A stretch of DNA of 38,882 bases from Curtobacterium sp. 'Ferrero' (GCF_002412165.1 NZ_NXIA01000024.1:1-38882), one strand, 5' to 3'; counted from the first letter of the stretch, positions 1-8,178 are shown. The notes: a model not told the origin generated them from the sequence alone. Numbers and translations are program-made.

Positions 1-72
1 CGGGCGCGCAGTGCCGCGCTTCCGCGGCTCCGTCGTCGCACGGCCGGGCGCCGCGGTGGACGTGGCCGGCCA

Positions 73-116
73 CGGACGGGAGGCACGGGGCGGGCGCGCA
101 CCGCGCCTCCCGTCCG
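73..116. repeat. Palindromic intergenic repeat, copy 1 (GGACGGGAGGC family)
   Basis: Twelve-base arms CGGACGGGAGGC (73-84) and GCCTCCCGTCCG (105-116) form a strong hairpin with a GC-rich loop. It is the first of eight paired copies in the window and lies downstream of the oxidoreductase that ends at 271. It could act as a terminator in either direction, but has no T-tract. Confidence 0.8.
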
Positions 117-183
117 GTGGTGGTCGCGGTCTCGACCACGGAAGCGACACCGGCGACGCCGCGGTCGCGGTCCGGGACGCGAG

Positions 184-224
184 AGCGACAGATCGCACGG
201 TTCCTGCCGCACGGATCTGTCGCT
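184..224. terminator. Hairpin downstream of the Gfo/Idh gene
   Basis: Arms AGCGACAGATC (184-194) and GATCTGTCGCT (214-224) pair perfectly over 11 bp with a 19-nt loop. The hairpin sits about 47 bp past the stop of the minus-strand gene ending at 271, so it probably terminates that transcript. Apart from this hairpin and the repeat at 73-116, nothing gene-like is visible in 1-270. Confidence 0.55.
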
Positions 225-270
225 TCCGCGGGAGCGACGCGCACCGCGCGCCGCGCGCGTCGCGGCGTAC

Positions 271-1314
271 CTACTCCGGGACGACCACGTCCTCGGGGAG
301 GCCCGACTCGGCCGAGCGCTGGGCGGCCTCCATCACAGCGAGGCTGCGGAGGTTGTCGCGCCCGCTCGTCTCCGGCGCCGGACCGCCCGACACCGAGCGC
401 GCGAAGGCCTGCAGCCCGCCCTGCCGGTCGGTGTGCGCCATCGTCGGCAGCTCCACGACCTCGGCCTCGTCGTCCTGCGTGCGACGGAGGGTCACGCGGT
501 CGCCCTCGACGGCGTTCGGCTCACCGGAACGACTCGTGAACCAGAGCTCGCCGTCCGACCCCTGGATGCTCCACTCGCCCGCCCAGGCGGTCCGGGGAGC
601 CCGCGAGAGCCAGCTGCCGCGGTAGCTGACGACGAGCCCGCCCTCGAGCTCGATGAGCATCGACGCGATCGCCTCGTCCTGGTACTTGCTGAACGCCGGC
701 GACGACGCACGCGCGTACACCCGCACGGGCTCGCGGCCGGTGACCATCCGCATCAGGTCGAAATGGTGGATCGCCATGTCGTTGATCATCGCGTGCGGGA
801 AGCGGTAGTGCGGGTGCTCCTCGAACGGCAGGTCGTTGTCCCACTGCCGGAAGTCGACGTCGATGGTCGCGACCTCCCCGACGGCGTCCGCCTCGAGCAG
901 CTCGGTGACGACGCGCGGGGCGGGGTACCAGCGGTAGTTCTGGCTGACCTGGAGCACGAGTCCGAGCTCCTCGGCTCGGCGGACGGCGGTCGCCGCCTCC
1001 TCCGCGGTGTTGGCGAAGGGCTTCTCGACGAGGACGTGCTTGCCGGCGTCGAGGGCCTCGAGCGCGAGCGGCACGTGCGTGACGGCGGGGGCGGTGATGA
1101 CGACCGCGTCGGCCTCCACCCCGGCGAGCGCCTCGGTCAGTGACGCGAACGCGGCCGAGGCCGGCAGGGCGAGGTCCTTCCGCACGGCCTCGAGCGTCGC
1201 GGGCACGGGGTCGACGATGCCGACCACCTCGACCTCCGACACCTCCGGGATGGCGGTGCGGGCCCAGTTGCCGCCCCACCCTCCGAGACCGACGTGGATG
1301 ATCCGGACCGTCAT
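271..1314 (-). CDS. Gfo/Idh/MocA family NAD(P)-dependent oxidoreductase
   Basis: A 347-residue protein of the usual family length. The N-terminus has a Rossmann nucleotide-binding motif (IIHVGLGGWGGNW). The family EKP motif (VEKPFANTAEEA) follows near residue 95, and the catalytic-type segment MINDMAIHHFDLMR lies near the middle. Family members oxidise or reduce sugars, inositols and related polyols; the substrate here cannot be read from the sequence. I chose the ATG at 1314 because AAGGAG lies about 7 nt upstream on the minus strand; an in-frame upstream extension is Arg-rich and unlike the family. The gene stands alone between two hairpin-rich spacers, so no pathway partner is evident. Confidence 0.9.
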   Translation of the reverse strand: MTVRIIHVGLGGWGGNWARTAIPEVSEVEVVGIVDPVPATLEAVRKDLALPASAAFASLTEALAGVEADAVVITAPAVTHVPLALEALDAGKHVLVEKPFANTAEEAATAVRRAEELGLVLQVSQNYRWYPAPRVVTELLEADAVGEVATIDVDFRQWDNDLPFEEHPHYRFPHAMINDMAIHHFDLMRMVTGREPVRVYARASSPAFSKYQDEAIASMLIELEGGLVVSYRGSWLSRAPRTAWAGEWSIQGSDGELWFTSRSGEPNAVEGDRVTLRRTQDDEAEVVELPTMAHTDRQGGLQAFARSVSGGPAPETSGRDNLRSLAVMEAAQRSAESGLPEDVVVPE

Positions 1315-1429
1315 GTGTGCACTCCTTCGTGGTCGACGCGCACGCCGGCCACGACGCACGCGGCGACCAGTCTGTCAGGCACCGGTGACGCGTGGAGCGG
1401 CGGGCGTGCTCGCGCGGCGGCGACGGGCA

Positions 1430-1519
1430 CCGAGGTTCCATGACTCGCCGCGCGGTGGTCGCCGAGGTTCCGTGGACGGGCAGTTCACGCGCGGAGATGC
1501 CGGAATTCTGGAACCTCGG
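1430..1519. repeat. Direct and inverted CCGAGGTTCC repeats
   Basis: CCGAGGTTCC occurs at 1430-1439 and 1462-1471, and its exact complement GGAACCTCGG at 1510-1519. Either direct copy can pair with the inverted one to form a 10-bp stem. It lies just downstream of crtEb (stop at 1541) and is a plausible terminator for the carotenoid operon. The rest of 1315-1540 shows only the SD and upstream region of the oxidoreductase. Confidence 0.6.
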
Positions 1520-1540
1520 CGCCCGGCGCGGGAGGACGGG

Positions 1541-2458
1541 TCAGCGCACGAACGCGTACGCGATGAGCGCCATCGTCACGAGGAACCCGGCGAGGTAGTT
1601 GATCCAGAGGAACCGCTTCCACCCCGCGTTCGCCGACTCCGCCCCGGCGTCCGTCACGTTCCACCACGGCAGGACGTTGAGCGCGTAGGGCACGACGACG
1701 ACCGCGGCGATCGGCCCCGGGAACGCCGAGAAGAGCAGCGCGGCACCGGCGACGACGTAGGCCACGAACGCCAGCCGGACGGTGGCACGCGCCCCGATCA
1801 CGGTCGCCACGGACCCGATGCCGCCCGCGCGGTCGGCGAGCACGTCCTGCACCGCCCCGAACGCGTGCGAGGCGACGCCCCACAGGAAGAACGCGACGAC
1901 CACGGCGCCGAGCTGCCCGGTCCAGTGCGGTCCGGCGAGCGCGAGCCCGTAGACGGCCGGCGACACGAAGTGCGTCGACGAGGTCAGGGAATCGAGGAAC
2001 GGCTTCTCCTTGAACCGCAGCCCCGGGGCCGAGTAGGCGATGACCGCGAAGACGCTGATCGCGAGCACGAGCCACGACCACGGGCCGTTGCCGCTCAGCC
2101 CGCCGAGCACGACGAGCGCCACGAGGAACGGCACGTTCGTGACGACGACGGCCCAGAGCGTCGTGCGGTGCACGCTCTTGTCGAGCAGGGCGCCCTCGAC
2201 ACCGCCCTTCCGCGGGTTCCGCAGGTCGGACTCGTAGTCGAACACGTCGTTGATGCCGTACATGGCGAGGTTGTACGGCACGAGGAAGTAGACGACGCCG
2301 ACGACGAACGTCACGACGCCGAGCGCCGAGCCGAACACGTCGGTGCCGAGCAGGTACGCGGCGCCGAACGGGTAGGCGGTGTTCACCCAGCTGATCGGCC
2401 GCGACGACGTGAAGAGGGCGCGCAGGGTCGACGGCCGGGAGGCGCGGGTCGCGGTCAT
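1541..2458 (-). CDS. crtEb: Lycopene elongase, UbiA-type prenyltransferase
   Basis: A 305-residue polytopic membrane protein of the UbiA superfamily. The first Asp-rich motif NDVFDYESD is at residues 70-78 and the second, DVLAD, at 205-209. A conserved YSAPGLRFKEKPFLD loop is at 142-156. In the CrtEb/LbtC group this enzyme adds two C5 units from DMAPP to lycopene, giving acyclic C50 products such as flavuxanthin. It is the last gene of the crt operon; its ATG overlaps the crtYf stop (ATGA), indicating translational coupling. Residues 5-9 (RASRP) are encoded by a half-copy of the intergenic palindrome. Confidence 0.93.
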   Translation of the reverse strand: MTATRASRPSTLRALFTSSRPISWVNTAYPFGAAYLLGTDVFGSALGVVTFVVGVVYFLVPYNLAMYGINDVFDYESDLRNPRKGGVEGALLDKSVHRTTLWAVVVTNVPFLVALVVLGGLSGNGPWSWLVLAISVFAVIAYSAPGLRFKEKPFLDSLTSSTHFVSPAVYGLALAGPHWTGQLGAVVVAFFLWGVASHAFGAVQDVLADRAGGIGSVATVIGARATVRLAFVAYVVAGAALLFSAFPGPIAAVVVVPYALNVLPWWNVTDAGAESANAGWKRFLWINYLAGFLVTMALIAYAFVR

Positions 2459-2865
2459 GGGGTCGGCTCGCCTTCTGCGGTCGGTCGGTCGGCGCGCGGG
2501 GGCGCGGCGGTCGGTCGCGCCGGGCGCTCGAGCAGGACCCAGAGCGCCGGGAGCAGGATGATCGCCCCGATCGAGTACGCGAGGTCCTCGACCGGGATCG
2601 CTCCGATCTTCGCACCGCTGATGAGCGCGGGGTCGTAGGCGACCACGCGGAGCGTCACGATGACGTTGTCGAACACGACGGTCATGGCCAGCAGCACGAA
2701 CCCGGCGACGACCGCGCTCATGACGGCGACCCGCCGACCGGTCCGCGGGTCCCGGCCGCCTGCCCGGGCTCGCCGCGCCGCCACGACACCGGCGACGACG
2801 GCCACGACGACGGCGAGCAGCAGGAACGGCGCCGCGAGGAGGGCGTAGGCCGCGTTCGTCGTCAC
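2455..2865 (-). CDS. crtYf: C50 carotenoid cyclase subunit CrtYf
   Basis: A 136-residue membrane protein of the heterodimeric lycopene-cyclase family with about three hydrophobic helices. The conserved FDN (65-67) and PVEDL (91-95) motifs are present. With CrtYe it cyclises the ends of the C50 chain; whether the ring is beta or epsilon is not readable here. It starts with GTG overlapping the crtYe stop (GTGA) and ends overlapping crtEb. The C-terminal tail, about 25 residues, is Pro/Arg/Ala-rich and probably cytoplasmic. Confidence 0.9.
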   Translation of the reverse strand: MTTNAAYALLAAPFLLLAVVVAVVAGVVAARRARAGGRDPRTGRRVAVMSAVVAGFVLLAMTVVFDNVIVTLRVVAYDPALISGAKIGAIPVEDLAYSIGAIILLPALWVLLERPARPTAAPPRADRPTAEGEPTP

Positions 2866-3194
2866 GAGCGGCGCCGATCGACGGCACGGGCGACGAGGGG
2901 TCGGACGGCGCCGAACGCGTTCATCGTCGTCCAGCACAGCAGCAGGAGGAAGAAGAGCTCCTCGACGGGCACCTCGGGCGCCACGACGAGTCCGGTCAAC
3001 ACCCGCTGCGGTCCGATGAAGAAGATCCCGGCGGCGACCCCGGCGAGGTCCCACACGAGGAAGAACGCCAGACCGATCACCGTCACCAGCGCCGCGCGCC
3101 ACGGGGACCGCCAGAAGAACAGGCGGAAGCGGGCGTCGAGCACCGCCATGCCGACGAGCGACACGACGAGCCCGGCGAGGTACAGCCCGGGCAT
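2862..3194 (-). CDS. crtYe: C50 carotenoid cyclase subunit CrtYe
   Basis: A 110-residue membrane protein, the first subunit of the split lycopene-cyclase type enzyme. It has three hydrophobic segments and the conserved PVEEL motif at residues 76-80, matching PVEDL in its partner. Its ATG shares one base with the crtI stop (TGATG) and its stop overlaps the crtYf GTG, so the two subunits are made in sequence from one message. The cyclase subunit order and the separate, not fused, elongase resemble the C. glutamicum and Clavibacter crt loci. Confidence 0.9.
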   Translation of the reverse strand: MPGLYLAGLVVSLVGMAVLDARFRLFFWRSPWRAALVTVIGLAFFLVWDLAGVAAGIFFIGPQRVLTGLVVAPEVPVEELFFLLLLCWTTMNAFGAVRPLVARAVDRRRS

Positions 3195-4759
3195 CAGACG
3201 GCGGCGTCCCGCCGGAGCGGTGTCGGCAGCGGCTCCGTGCTGGTGTCCCCGTGCAGGCGCTTGAGCAGGACCTCGGCGCTGATGAGGCACATCGGCAGCC
3301 CGATCCCCGGCGTCGTCGAGGCGCCCGCGTAGTACAGCCCGTCGACCCGCTTCGAGACGTTCGGCTCGCGGAAGAACGCACTCTGCCGGAGCGTGTGCGC
3401 CGGGCCGAGCATGGAGCCGCTCCAGGCGTTGAGGTCGTCGGCGAAGTCCTGCGGTCCGATGGTCCGACGCACGCGGATGCGGTCGCGGAGGTCGGGCACG
3501 CCCGCCCGCTCGGCGATGACGTCGATGGCGCGGTCGGCGATGCGCTCGACCTCGGCGTCCCCGGCCCCGTCGACGCCGCCCCCGCCGATCGACAGGTCGG
3601 CGGGCAGCGGCACGAGGACGAACAGGTTGCTCGACCCCTCCGGCGCGACCGTCGGGTCGGTCTCGCTCGGGGCGCAGACGTAGATCGAGGCGGGGTCCGG
3701 GACGTGCCGGTCCTTCCCGAAGATCGCGCCGAAGTTCGCCTCCCAGTCCGCGGTGAACACCAGGGTGTGGTGCAGGAGCCCCGGCACCGGTCCGTCGACG
3801 CCCAGGTAGACGAGGACGGCAGACGGCCCCGGGTCGCGCTTCTGCCAGTGCTTCGCCGGGTACGTGCGGTGCTCGGGGTCGAGCAGCTCGAGCTCGGTGT
3901 GCCGGAGGTCGGCGGCGCTGACGACGAGGTCCGCCGGGACGACGTGCCGAGCGCCGTCGTGATCCAGGTGCTCGACGCCGGTGACGTGGCCGTCCTCGAC
4001 GACGATGCGTTCGACGGGGGCGCCGGTGACGACCTGCACACCCTCGGCGCGCGCGAGTCGGTCGATCGCGCCGATGATCTCGTGGATGCCGCCCTTCGGG
4101 TACTGCACGCCGTCGGCGAGGTCGAGGTGGCTCATCAGGTGGTACATGCTCGGCGCGGCGTACGGGCTCGTGCCGAGGAACACCGCGGGGTAGCCGAGCA
4201 CCTGCCAGAGCCGGCGGTCGGACACGGCCGTGCTCGCGTACTTCGCCAGCGGCTCGGTGAGCAGCCGCAGCAGCTTCGGGAGGCGTCGCAGCACGTCGGG
4301 CGCCGCGAGCTTCCGCAGGTCGGCGAACGTCGTGTACAGGAAGCGACGCACCGCCATCGCGTAGGTCTCCTCGGCGGAGGCGAGGTACTTCCGCATCCGC
4401 TCGCCCGCACCGGGCTCGATCGACTCGAAGAGCGCGATGTTCGCTTCCTTGTCGGCGCGCAGGTCGATCGGCTCCTCGTGCCCCTCGGAGTACACGCGGT
4501 ACCCGGGGTCGAGGGTGACGAGGTCGAGCTGCTCCGACGCGGTGGTGCCGAGCAGCCGGAAGAAGTGGTCGAACACCTCGGGCATGAGGTACCACGAGGG
4601 CCCGGTGTCGAACCGGAAGCCGTCCCGCTCCCACGACCCGGCGCGACCGCCGAGCTGGTCGCGCTGCTCGAGCACCGTGACGGCGTAGCCGTCCCGCGCG
4701 AGCAGCGCGGCCGACGCGAGACCGCTGATCCCGCCGCCGATCACGACGGCGCGACGCAC
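3194..4759 (-). CDS. crtI: Phytoene desaturase
   Basis: A 521-residue FAD-dependent desaturase that converts phytoene to lycopene. The N-terminus carries the dinucleotide-binding fold (RRAVVIGGGISGLASAALL), followed by the family GGRAGSW segment and the FRFDTGPSWYLMP stretch typical of CrtI. The C-terminus has the conserved YYAGASTTPGIGLPM motif. I chose the GTG at 4759 because AGGAAGG lies five bases upstream and the protein then begins at the FAD fold. An in-frame GTG at 4807, overlapping the crtB stop (GTGA), would add 16 residues encoded mostly by a palindromic repeat and is the main alternative. Confidence 0.92.
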   Translation of the reverse strand: MRRAVVIGGGISGLASAALLARDGYAVTVLEQRDQLGGRAGSWERDGFRFDTGPSWYLMPEVFDHFFRLLGTTASEQLDLVTLDPGYRVYSEGHEEPIDLRADKEANIALFESIEPGAGERMRKYLASAEETYAMAVRRFLYTTFADLRKLAAPDVLRRLPKLLRLLTEPLAKYASTAVSDRRLWQVLGYPAVFLGTSPYAAPSMYHLMSHLDLADGVQYPKGGIHEIIGAIDRLARAEGVQVVTGAPVERIVVEDGHVTGVEHLDHDGARHVVPADLVVSAADLRHTELELLDPEHRTYPAKHWQKRDPGPSAVLVYLGVDGPVPGLLHHTLVFTADWEANFGAIFGKDRHVPDPASIYVCAPSETDPTVAPEGSSNLFVLVPLPADLSIGGGGVDGAGDAEVERIADRAIDVIAERAGVPDLRDRIRVRRTIGPQDFADDLNAWSGSMLGPAHTLRQSAFFREPNVSKRVDGLYYAGASTTPGIGLPMCLISAEVLLKRLHGDTSTEPLPTPLRRDAAV

Positions 4760-4780
4760 CGGGACCTTCCTGGGTGCAGT

Positions 4781-4824
4781 CGGACGGGAGGCGCGGGGCG
4801 GCGTCACCGTGTGCCTCCCGTCCG
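4781..4824. repeat. Palindromic repeat, copy 2, inside the crt operon
   Basis: Arms CGGACGGGAGGC (4781-4792) and GCCTCCCGTCCG (4813-4824) flank the crtB stop (4804-4806). This is the only paired copy inside a tightly packed operon. On the mRNA its stem covers the last codons of crtB and ends about 10 nt before the crtI SD. Confidence 0.8.
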
Positions 4825-5754
4825 GTGGGTGGACGGGATGCGGGTGGACCGGACGCGCGCGGCCGGGCCGCGACCGGCGAGCACCTGCGCGGCCAGTCGC
4901 GCCTTCACCGGGTTCGGCACCCGCACGCGGGTGGTGATGAGCCGCGGTGCGGGCGTCGCCGCGATGCGGTCGTTGAGCTCCTGGAACAACGCGTGGGCGA
5001 GGCCGACGGCGTGCCGGGCGTCCTTCGGGAGCAGCGGGATGGTCATCGCAGCGCGGTCGAGGTCGGCCTGGACGTCGGCGACGAGTCGCACCTTCGTGTC
5101 CTCGTCGAACGTGCGGAGGTCGACGCCGGGGAAGTACGACCGGCCGAGCACCTCGAAGTCGGCGTGCAGGTCGCGGAGGAAGTTCACCTTCTGGAACGCG
5201 GCGCCGAGCGCCCGGGCACCGTCCACGAGCACGGCGTCGTCGAACGTCGGCCGGCCGGCCCGGTACACGAAAGCGCGCAGGCACATCAGCCCGACGACCT
5301 CGGCCGAGCCGTACACGTAGGTGCGGAACGACTCGTCGTCGTGCTCCGTCTTGTCGAGGTCCATCCGCATCGAGGCGAAGAACGGCCGGGTGAGCTCGGG
5401 ACCGAAGCCCGTGACGCGCGCGGACCGGGCGAAGGCGTGCACGACCGGGTTCGTCGAGAAGCCGAGGGCCATCGCCCGCTCGGTGTCCTGCTCGAGCTCG
5501 TCGAGCACCGTGCGGGCGAGGTCGTGGTCGAGTCCGGCCTCGGTCGCGGGCCCGTCGACCACCTCGTCCGCCACCCGGACGAGCGCGTAGACGTTCCGGA
5601 TGTGCTCGCGGGCGTCCTTCCGGAGCAGCCGCGAGGCCAGTCCGAACGAGGTGGAGTACCGGTCGATGACGACGCCGGAGGCCGCCTCGGCGGTGGCGTC
5701 GTACAGCGGGAGTCGGGCGGGGGCTGATCGGTGCGGGTGGTGCTCGACGGTCAC
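4804..5754 (-). CDS. crtB: Phytoene synthase
   Basis: A 316-residue squalene/phytoene synthase that condenses two GGPP into phytoene. The first Asp-rich region is YALVRVADEVVD (56-67). The second is the signature around NFLRDLHADFEVLGRSYFP (191-209). The GTG start overlaps the crtE stop (GTGA). The last eight or so residues (HRTGGTR) are encoded by the left arm and loop of a palindromic repeat, so the natural C-terminus may once have differed. Third gene product class in the pathway after IPP isomerase and GGPP synthase. Confidence 0.93.
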   Translation of the reverse strand: MTVEHHPHRSAPARLPLYDATAEAASGVVIDRYSTSFGLASRLLRKDAREHIRNVYALVRVADEVVDGPATEAGLDHDLARTVLDELEQDTERAMALGFSTNPVVHAFARSARVTGFGPELTRPFFASMRMDLDKTEHDDESFRTYVYGSAEVVGLMCLRAFVYRAGRPTFDDAVLVDGARALGAAFQKVNFLRDLHADFEVLGRSYFPGVDLRTFDEDTKVRLVADVQADLDRAAMTIPLLPKDARHAVGLAHALFQELNDRIAATPAPRLITTRVRVPNPVKARLAAQVLAGRGPAARVRSTRIPSTHRTGGTR

Positions 5755-6809
5755 CGGGCTCGCTCCACGAGTTCGGTCACGATGCACTCCAGTCGGTCGG
5801 CGAGGTCGTACGGCAGCCCCGCGAGTTCGGCGCGGGCGAGCGCGGTGTGGTCGGCGACGCGCTGCTCCGCCGCGGCCTTGGCGCCGCAGGACACCAGCGT
5901 CGCACGGAGCTCGGCGGCCTGCTCCTCGGTCAGGTCCGGGTCGCCGAGGTGCTCGGACAGCTCCGGCCAGCAGTCGGTGGACGCCGCGTGGGCGATCAGG
6001 ACCGTGCGCTTGCCCTCGCGGAGGTCGCCGAGCACGGTCTTGCCGGTCTCGGCCTCGGACCCGAAGACCCCGAGGAGGTCGTCGACGATCTGGTAGGCGA
6101 TGCCGATCTCGCGACCGAAGGCCCCGAGCGCGGCGACGACCGGCTCCGGCGCCCCGGCGAGGACGGCACCGGACTGCAGGGGCGCCTCGAACGAGTACAC
6201 GCTCGTCTTCGCCCGTTCCATGGCCAGGACCTCGTCGACGGACGGCATCGGTCCGAGGGCCAGGTCGACGTCGGCCATCTCGCCCGCTGCGCTCGCGAAC
6301 ACCGCCTCGTCGAAGAGGTCGAGGAGTCGTGCGCGGCGCTCGCCCGTGACGCCGGACGCCTCGATGAAGCGCGGGGCCGCGGCGAGCGCCAGGTCCCCGG
6401 CGATCACGGCCGCGCTCGTGCCGCGGTGCTCGGCGGTCGGCAACGGCAGACCGCCCGTCGTCCCGGTGTCGCGGAACGACCCCGCGACGTTGGGCTGGCC
6501 GCGTCGGGACCAGTCGCGGTCGATGACGTCGTCGTGCACCACGAGGGCGGTGTGCAGGAGTTCGTAGGCGGCGCCGACGTTGGCCGCCGCCACGAGGTCG
6601 CCACCGCCGAGGGCCGTGTACGCGGTGAGGACCATCCGGGGTCGGAACCGCTTGCCGCCCATGCTCGCCCGGCGCAGCACACGCCACAGCTCGGGGTTCG
6701 GGCCGCCGTAGCGCTCGGCCCGGGCGCTCGACACGGTGAAGAACCGCTCGAGACAGTCGTCGACGAGCGCGAGGTCGATCTGCGCCATGGTGGTCGCTTC
6801 CTCGCTCAT
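5751..6809 (-). CDS. crtE: Geranylgeranyl diphosphate synthase (polyprenyl synthetase)
   Basis: A 352-residue trans-isoprenyl diphosphate synthase supplying GGPP to CrtB. The first Asp-rich motif is HDDVIDRDWSRRGQ (DDxxD at 93-97) and the second is QIVDDLLGVFG, in the DDxxG form at 243-247. The family GGKRFRP segment is at 51-57. It heads the crt operon. The ATG at 6809 sits six bases after a TAGGTT -10 box on the minus strand, suggesting a leaderless message. An ATG at 6788 preceded by GAGGAAG is a possible second start. Confidence 0.92.
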   Translation of the reverse strand: MSEEATTMAQIDLALVDDCLERFFTVSSARAERYGGPNPELWRVLRRASMGGKRFRPRMVLTAYTALGGGDLVAAANVGAAYELLHTALVVHDDVIDRDWSRRGQPNVAGSFRDTGTTGGLPLPTAEHRGTSAAVIAGDLALAAAPRFIEASGVTGERRARLLDLFDEAVFASAAGEMADVDLALGPMPSVDEVLAMERAKTSVYSFEAPLQSGAVLAGAPEPVVAALGAFGREIGIAYQIVDDLLGVFGSEAETGKTVLGDLREGKRTVLIAHAASTDCWPELSEHLGDPDLTEEQAAELRATLVSCGAKAAAEQRVADHTALARAELAGLPYDLADRLECIVTELVERAR

Positions 6810-6814
6810 TGGCC

Positions 6815-6821
6815 TAACCTA
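6815..6821. promoter_or_regulatory. Shared divergent -10 element between crtE and idi
   Basis: The heptamer TAACCTA reads TAACCT on the plus strand and TAGGTT on the minus strand; both fit TAnnnT. The minus-strand hexamer ends six bases before the crtE ATG (6809); the plus-strand one ends ten bases before the idi ATG (6831). The whole start-to-start gap is 21 bp, so -35 regions must lie inside the opposing coding sequences; no good -35 is visible. Placement is inferred. Confidence 0.5.
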
Positions 6822-6830
6822 TCGAGTCAG

Positions 6831-7373
6831 ATGAGCACTTTCCCGGAGACCGTGGTGCTTCTTTCCGATGACCGTACCCCGATCGGGACGGCGGACAAGT
6901 TCACGGTGCACACAGACCACACGCCCCTCCACCTCGCGTTCTCGTGCCACGTCCGGAACGCCGCGGGCGAGGTCCTGGTGACCCGCCGCGCGCTGTCGAA
7001 GAAGACCTGGCCCGGGGTCTGGACGAACACGTTCTGCGGGCACCCGGGGCCGGACGAGTCGTTCGAGGACGCCATCGCGCGACGCGCGTCGCGGGAACTC
7101 GGCATCACGGTGCGCGACGTCGAGGTCGTCCTGCCCGACTTCCGGTACCGCGCCGTGGACGCCTCGGGCATCGTCGAGAACGAGGTCTGCCCGGTGTACC
7201 GCGCGGTCACCGACGACGTCCCGGCACCCGCCGACGACGAGGTCGCCGAGTACGCGTGGGTGGCCGAGGACGAGCTGCGTGCCTCGGTGTCCGGCGCGCC
7301 GTTCGCCTGGAGCCCCTGGCTCGGTTGGCAGCTCGCGGAGCTCGAACGGGCCGGCCAGCGCGTCACCCGCTGA
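6831..7373 (+). CDS. idi: Isopentenyl-diphosphate delta-isomerase, type I
   Basis: A 180-residue Nudix-fold isomerase interconverting IPP and DMAPP, feeding both GGPP synthesis and the C5 donor needed by the lycopene elongase. The catalytic Cys is in WTNTFCGHP (C69) and the catalytic Glu in the ENEVC motif (116-120). The metal-binding His residues and the Nudix-like segment ARRASRELGI are in place. Divergent from crtE with 21 bp between start codons, so both arms of the pathway are probably switched on together. No SD is visible; leaderless or near-leaderless translation is likely. Confidence 0.94.
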   Translation: MSTFPETVVLLSDDRTPIGTADKFTVHTDHTPLHLAFSCHVRNAAGEVLVTRRALSKKTWPGVWTNTFCGHPGPDESFEDAIARRASRELGITVRDVEVVLPDFRYRAVDASGIVENEVCPVYRAVTDDVPAPADDEVAEYAWVAEDELRASVSGAPFAWSPWLGWQLAELERAGQRVTR

Positions 7374-7385
7374 CCGTCCGCCCGG

Positions 7386-7412
7386 GTCGCCGCCGGGCCC
7401 GCCGGCGGCGAC
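7386..7412. terminator. Terminator hairpin after idi
   Basis: Arms GTCGCCGCCGG (7386-7396) and CCGGCGGCGAC (7402-7412) form an 11-bp GC stem with a five-base loop, 12 bp past the idi stop. It lacks a T-tract. Confidence 0.65.
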
Positions 7413-7461
7413 ATGCACAGGACTGGGCAGGTTCCCGGTCGGTACCCCGAGAATGGTCGGC

Positions 7462-8070
7462 ATGACCACGACCGACCCCGGCACCGCCGCCGATCACCGT
7501 CGCTCGGCCGCGGCCGTGCTCGACGCCCTCCGCGACGACCCGGTCGTCGCGAGCATCAAGGACGCGGGCGCCCTCGACGCCGTGCTCGCCTCGGACCGCG
7601 GGGTCGTGTTCGTGCTGTTCGGCAGCGTGCTCGACATCGCCGACGTGGTCGCCCGCGCGAAGGACGCCGGCAAGACCGTCCTGGTCGACGTCGACCTGCT
7701 CGACGGGTTCTCGGCCCGCGAGGTCGTCGTCACCTGGCTCGCGGAGCACACCCGTGCGGACGGCGTCCTGTCGACCAAGACGAACCTCGTCCGTGCCGCC
7801 AAGCGCGCCGGGCTCGTCGCCGTGCAGCGGTTCTTCCTGGTCGACTCGTTCTCGTACCACCAGCTGCCCCGCGTCGTGGCGCAGGCGACGCCGGACGCGA
7901 TCGAGATCCTGCCCGGGTGCGTGCCGCGGGTGATCACCTGGCTGCGGGCGGACGTCGACGTGCCGATCATCGCCGGCGGCCTGGTGTGCGACAAGGCGGA
8001 CGTCGTCGCGGCGCTCGGTGCCGGTGCGGTCGCCGTCGCGTCGTCGGACCGGGGCGTCTGGGGCATGTGA
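7462..8070 (+). CDS. GlpP/YgcP family antiterminator
   Basis: A 202-residue single-domain protein of the glycerol-3-phosphate-responsive antiterminator family (TIM-barrel-like). Diagnostic segments are SIKDAG near the N-terminus, FVLFGSVLDI, DGVLSTKTNLVRAAK, EILPGCVPRVITWL, and the C-terminal phosphate-binding type region IIAGGLVCDKADVVAALGAGAVAVASSDRGVWGM (split here as a long conserved tail). In Bacillus, GlpP binds leader terminators of glp genes when G3P is present. Here the gene converges on a kinase/oxidase/SDR/MFS operon that has a leader terminator, matching the E. coli ygcP neighbourhood rather than a glycerol locus. A start at 7453 is also possible. Confidence 0.88.
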   Translation: MTTTDPGTAADHRRSAAAVLDALRDDPVVASIKDAGALDAVLASDRGVVFVLFGSVLDIADVVARAKDAGKTVLVDVDLLDGFSAREVVVTWLAEHTRADGVLSTKTNLVRAAKRAGLVAVQRFFLVDSFSYHQLPRVVAQATPDAIEILPGCVPRVITWLRADVDVPIIAGGLVCDKADVVAALGAGAVAVASSDRGVWGM

Positions 8071-8124
8071 TCGCACCCGCCGCGGGTGGGCGCGCAGTGC
8101 GCAGGCGCTGCGGTGAAGGTGACC

Positions 8125-8178
8125 GACGCTGGACGGGAGGCGCGGTGCGGGCCGGCACCGTGCCTCCCGTCCGGCGTC
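8125..8178. repeat. Palindromic repeat, copy 3, between convergent genes
   Basis: Arms 8125-8141 and 8162-8178 pair over 17 bp with one G-T wobble; the inner part GGTGC/GCACC also pairs. It reaches into the stop codon of the kinase gene (8177-8179) and follows the antiterminator gene, so it can terminate both convergent transcripts. Confidence 0.8.

Noticed and set aside
91..104. Perfectly conserved inner stem in repeat copy 1
   Set aside because: The centre of this copy pairs poorly; only the outer arms are reliable.
4760..4807. CrtI start at GTG 4807
   Set aside because: Possible by GTGA overlap, but it would add residues encoded by a palindromic repeat, and a good SD points to 4759. Kept as an alternative.
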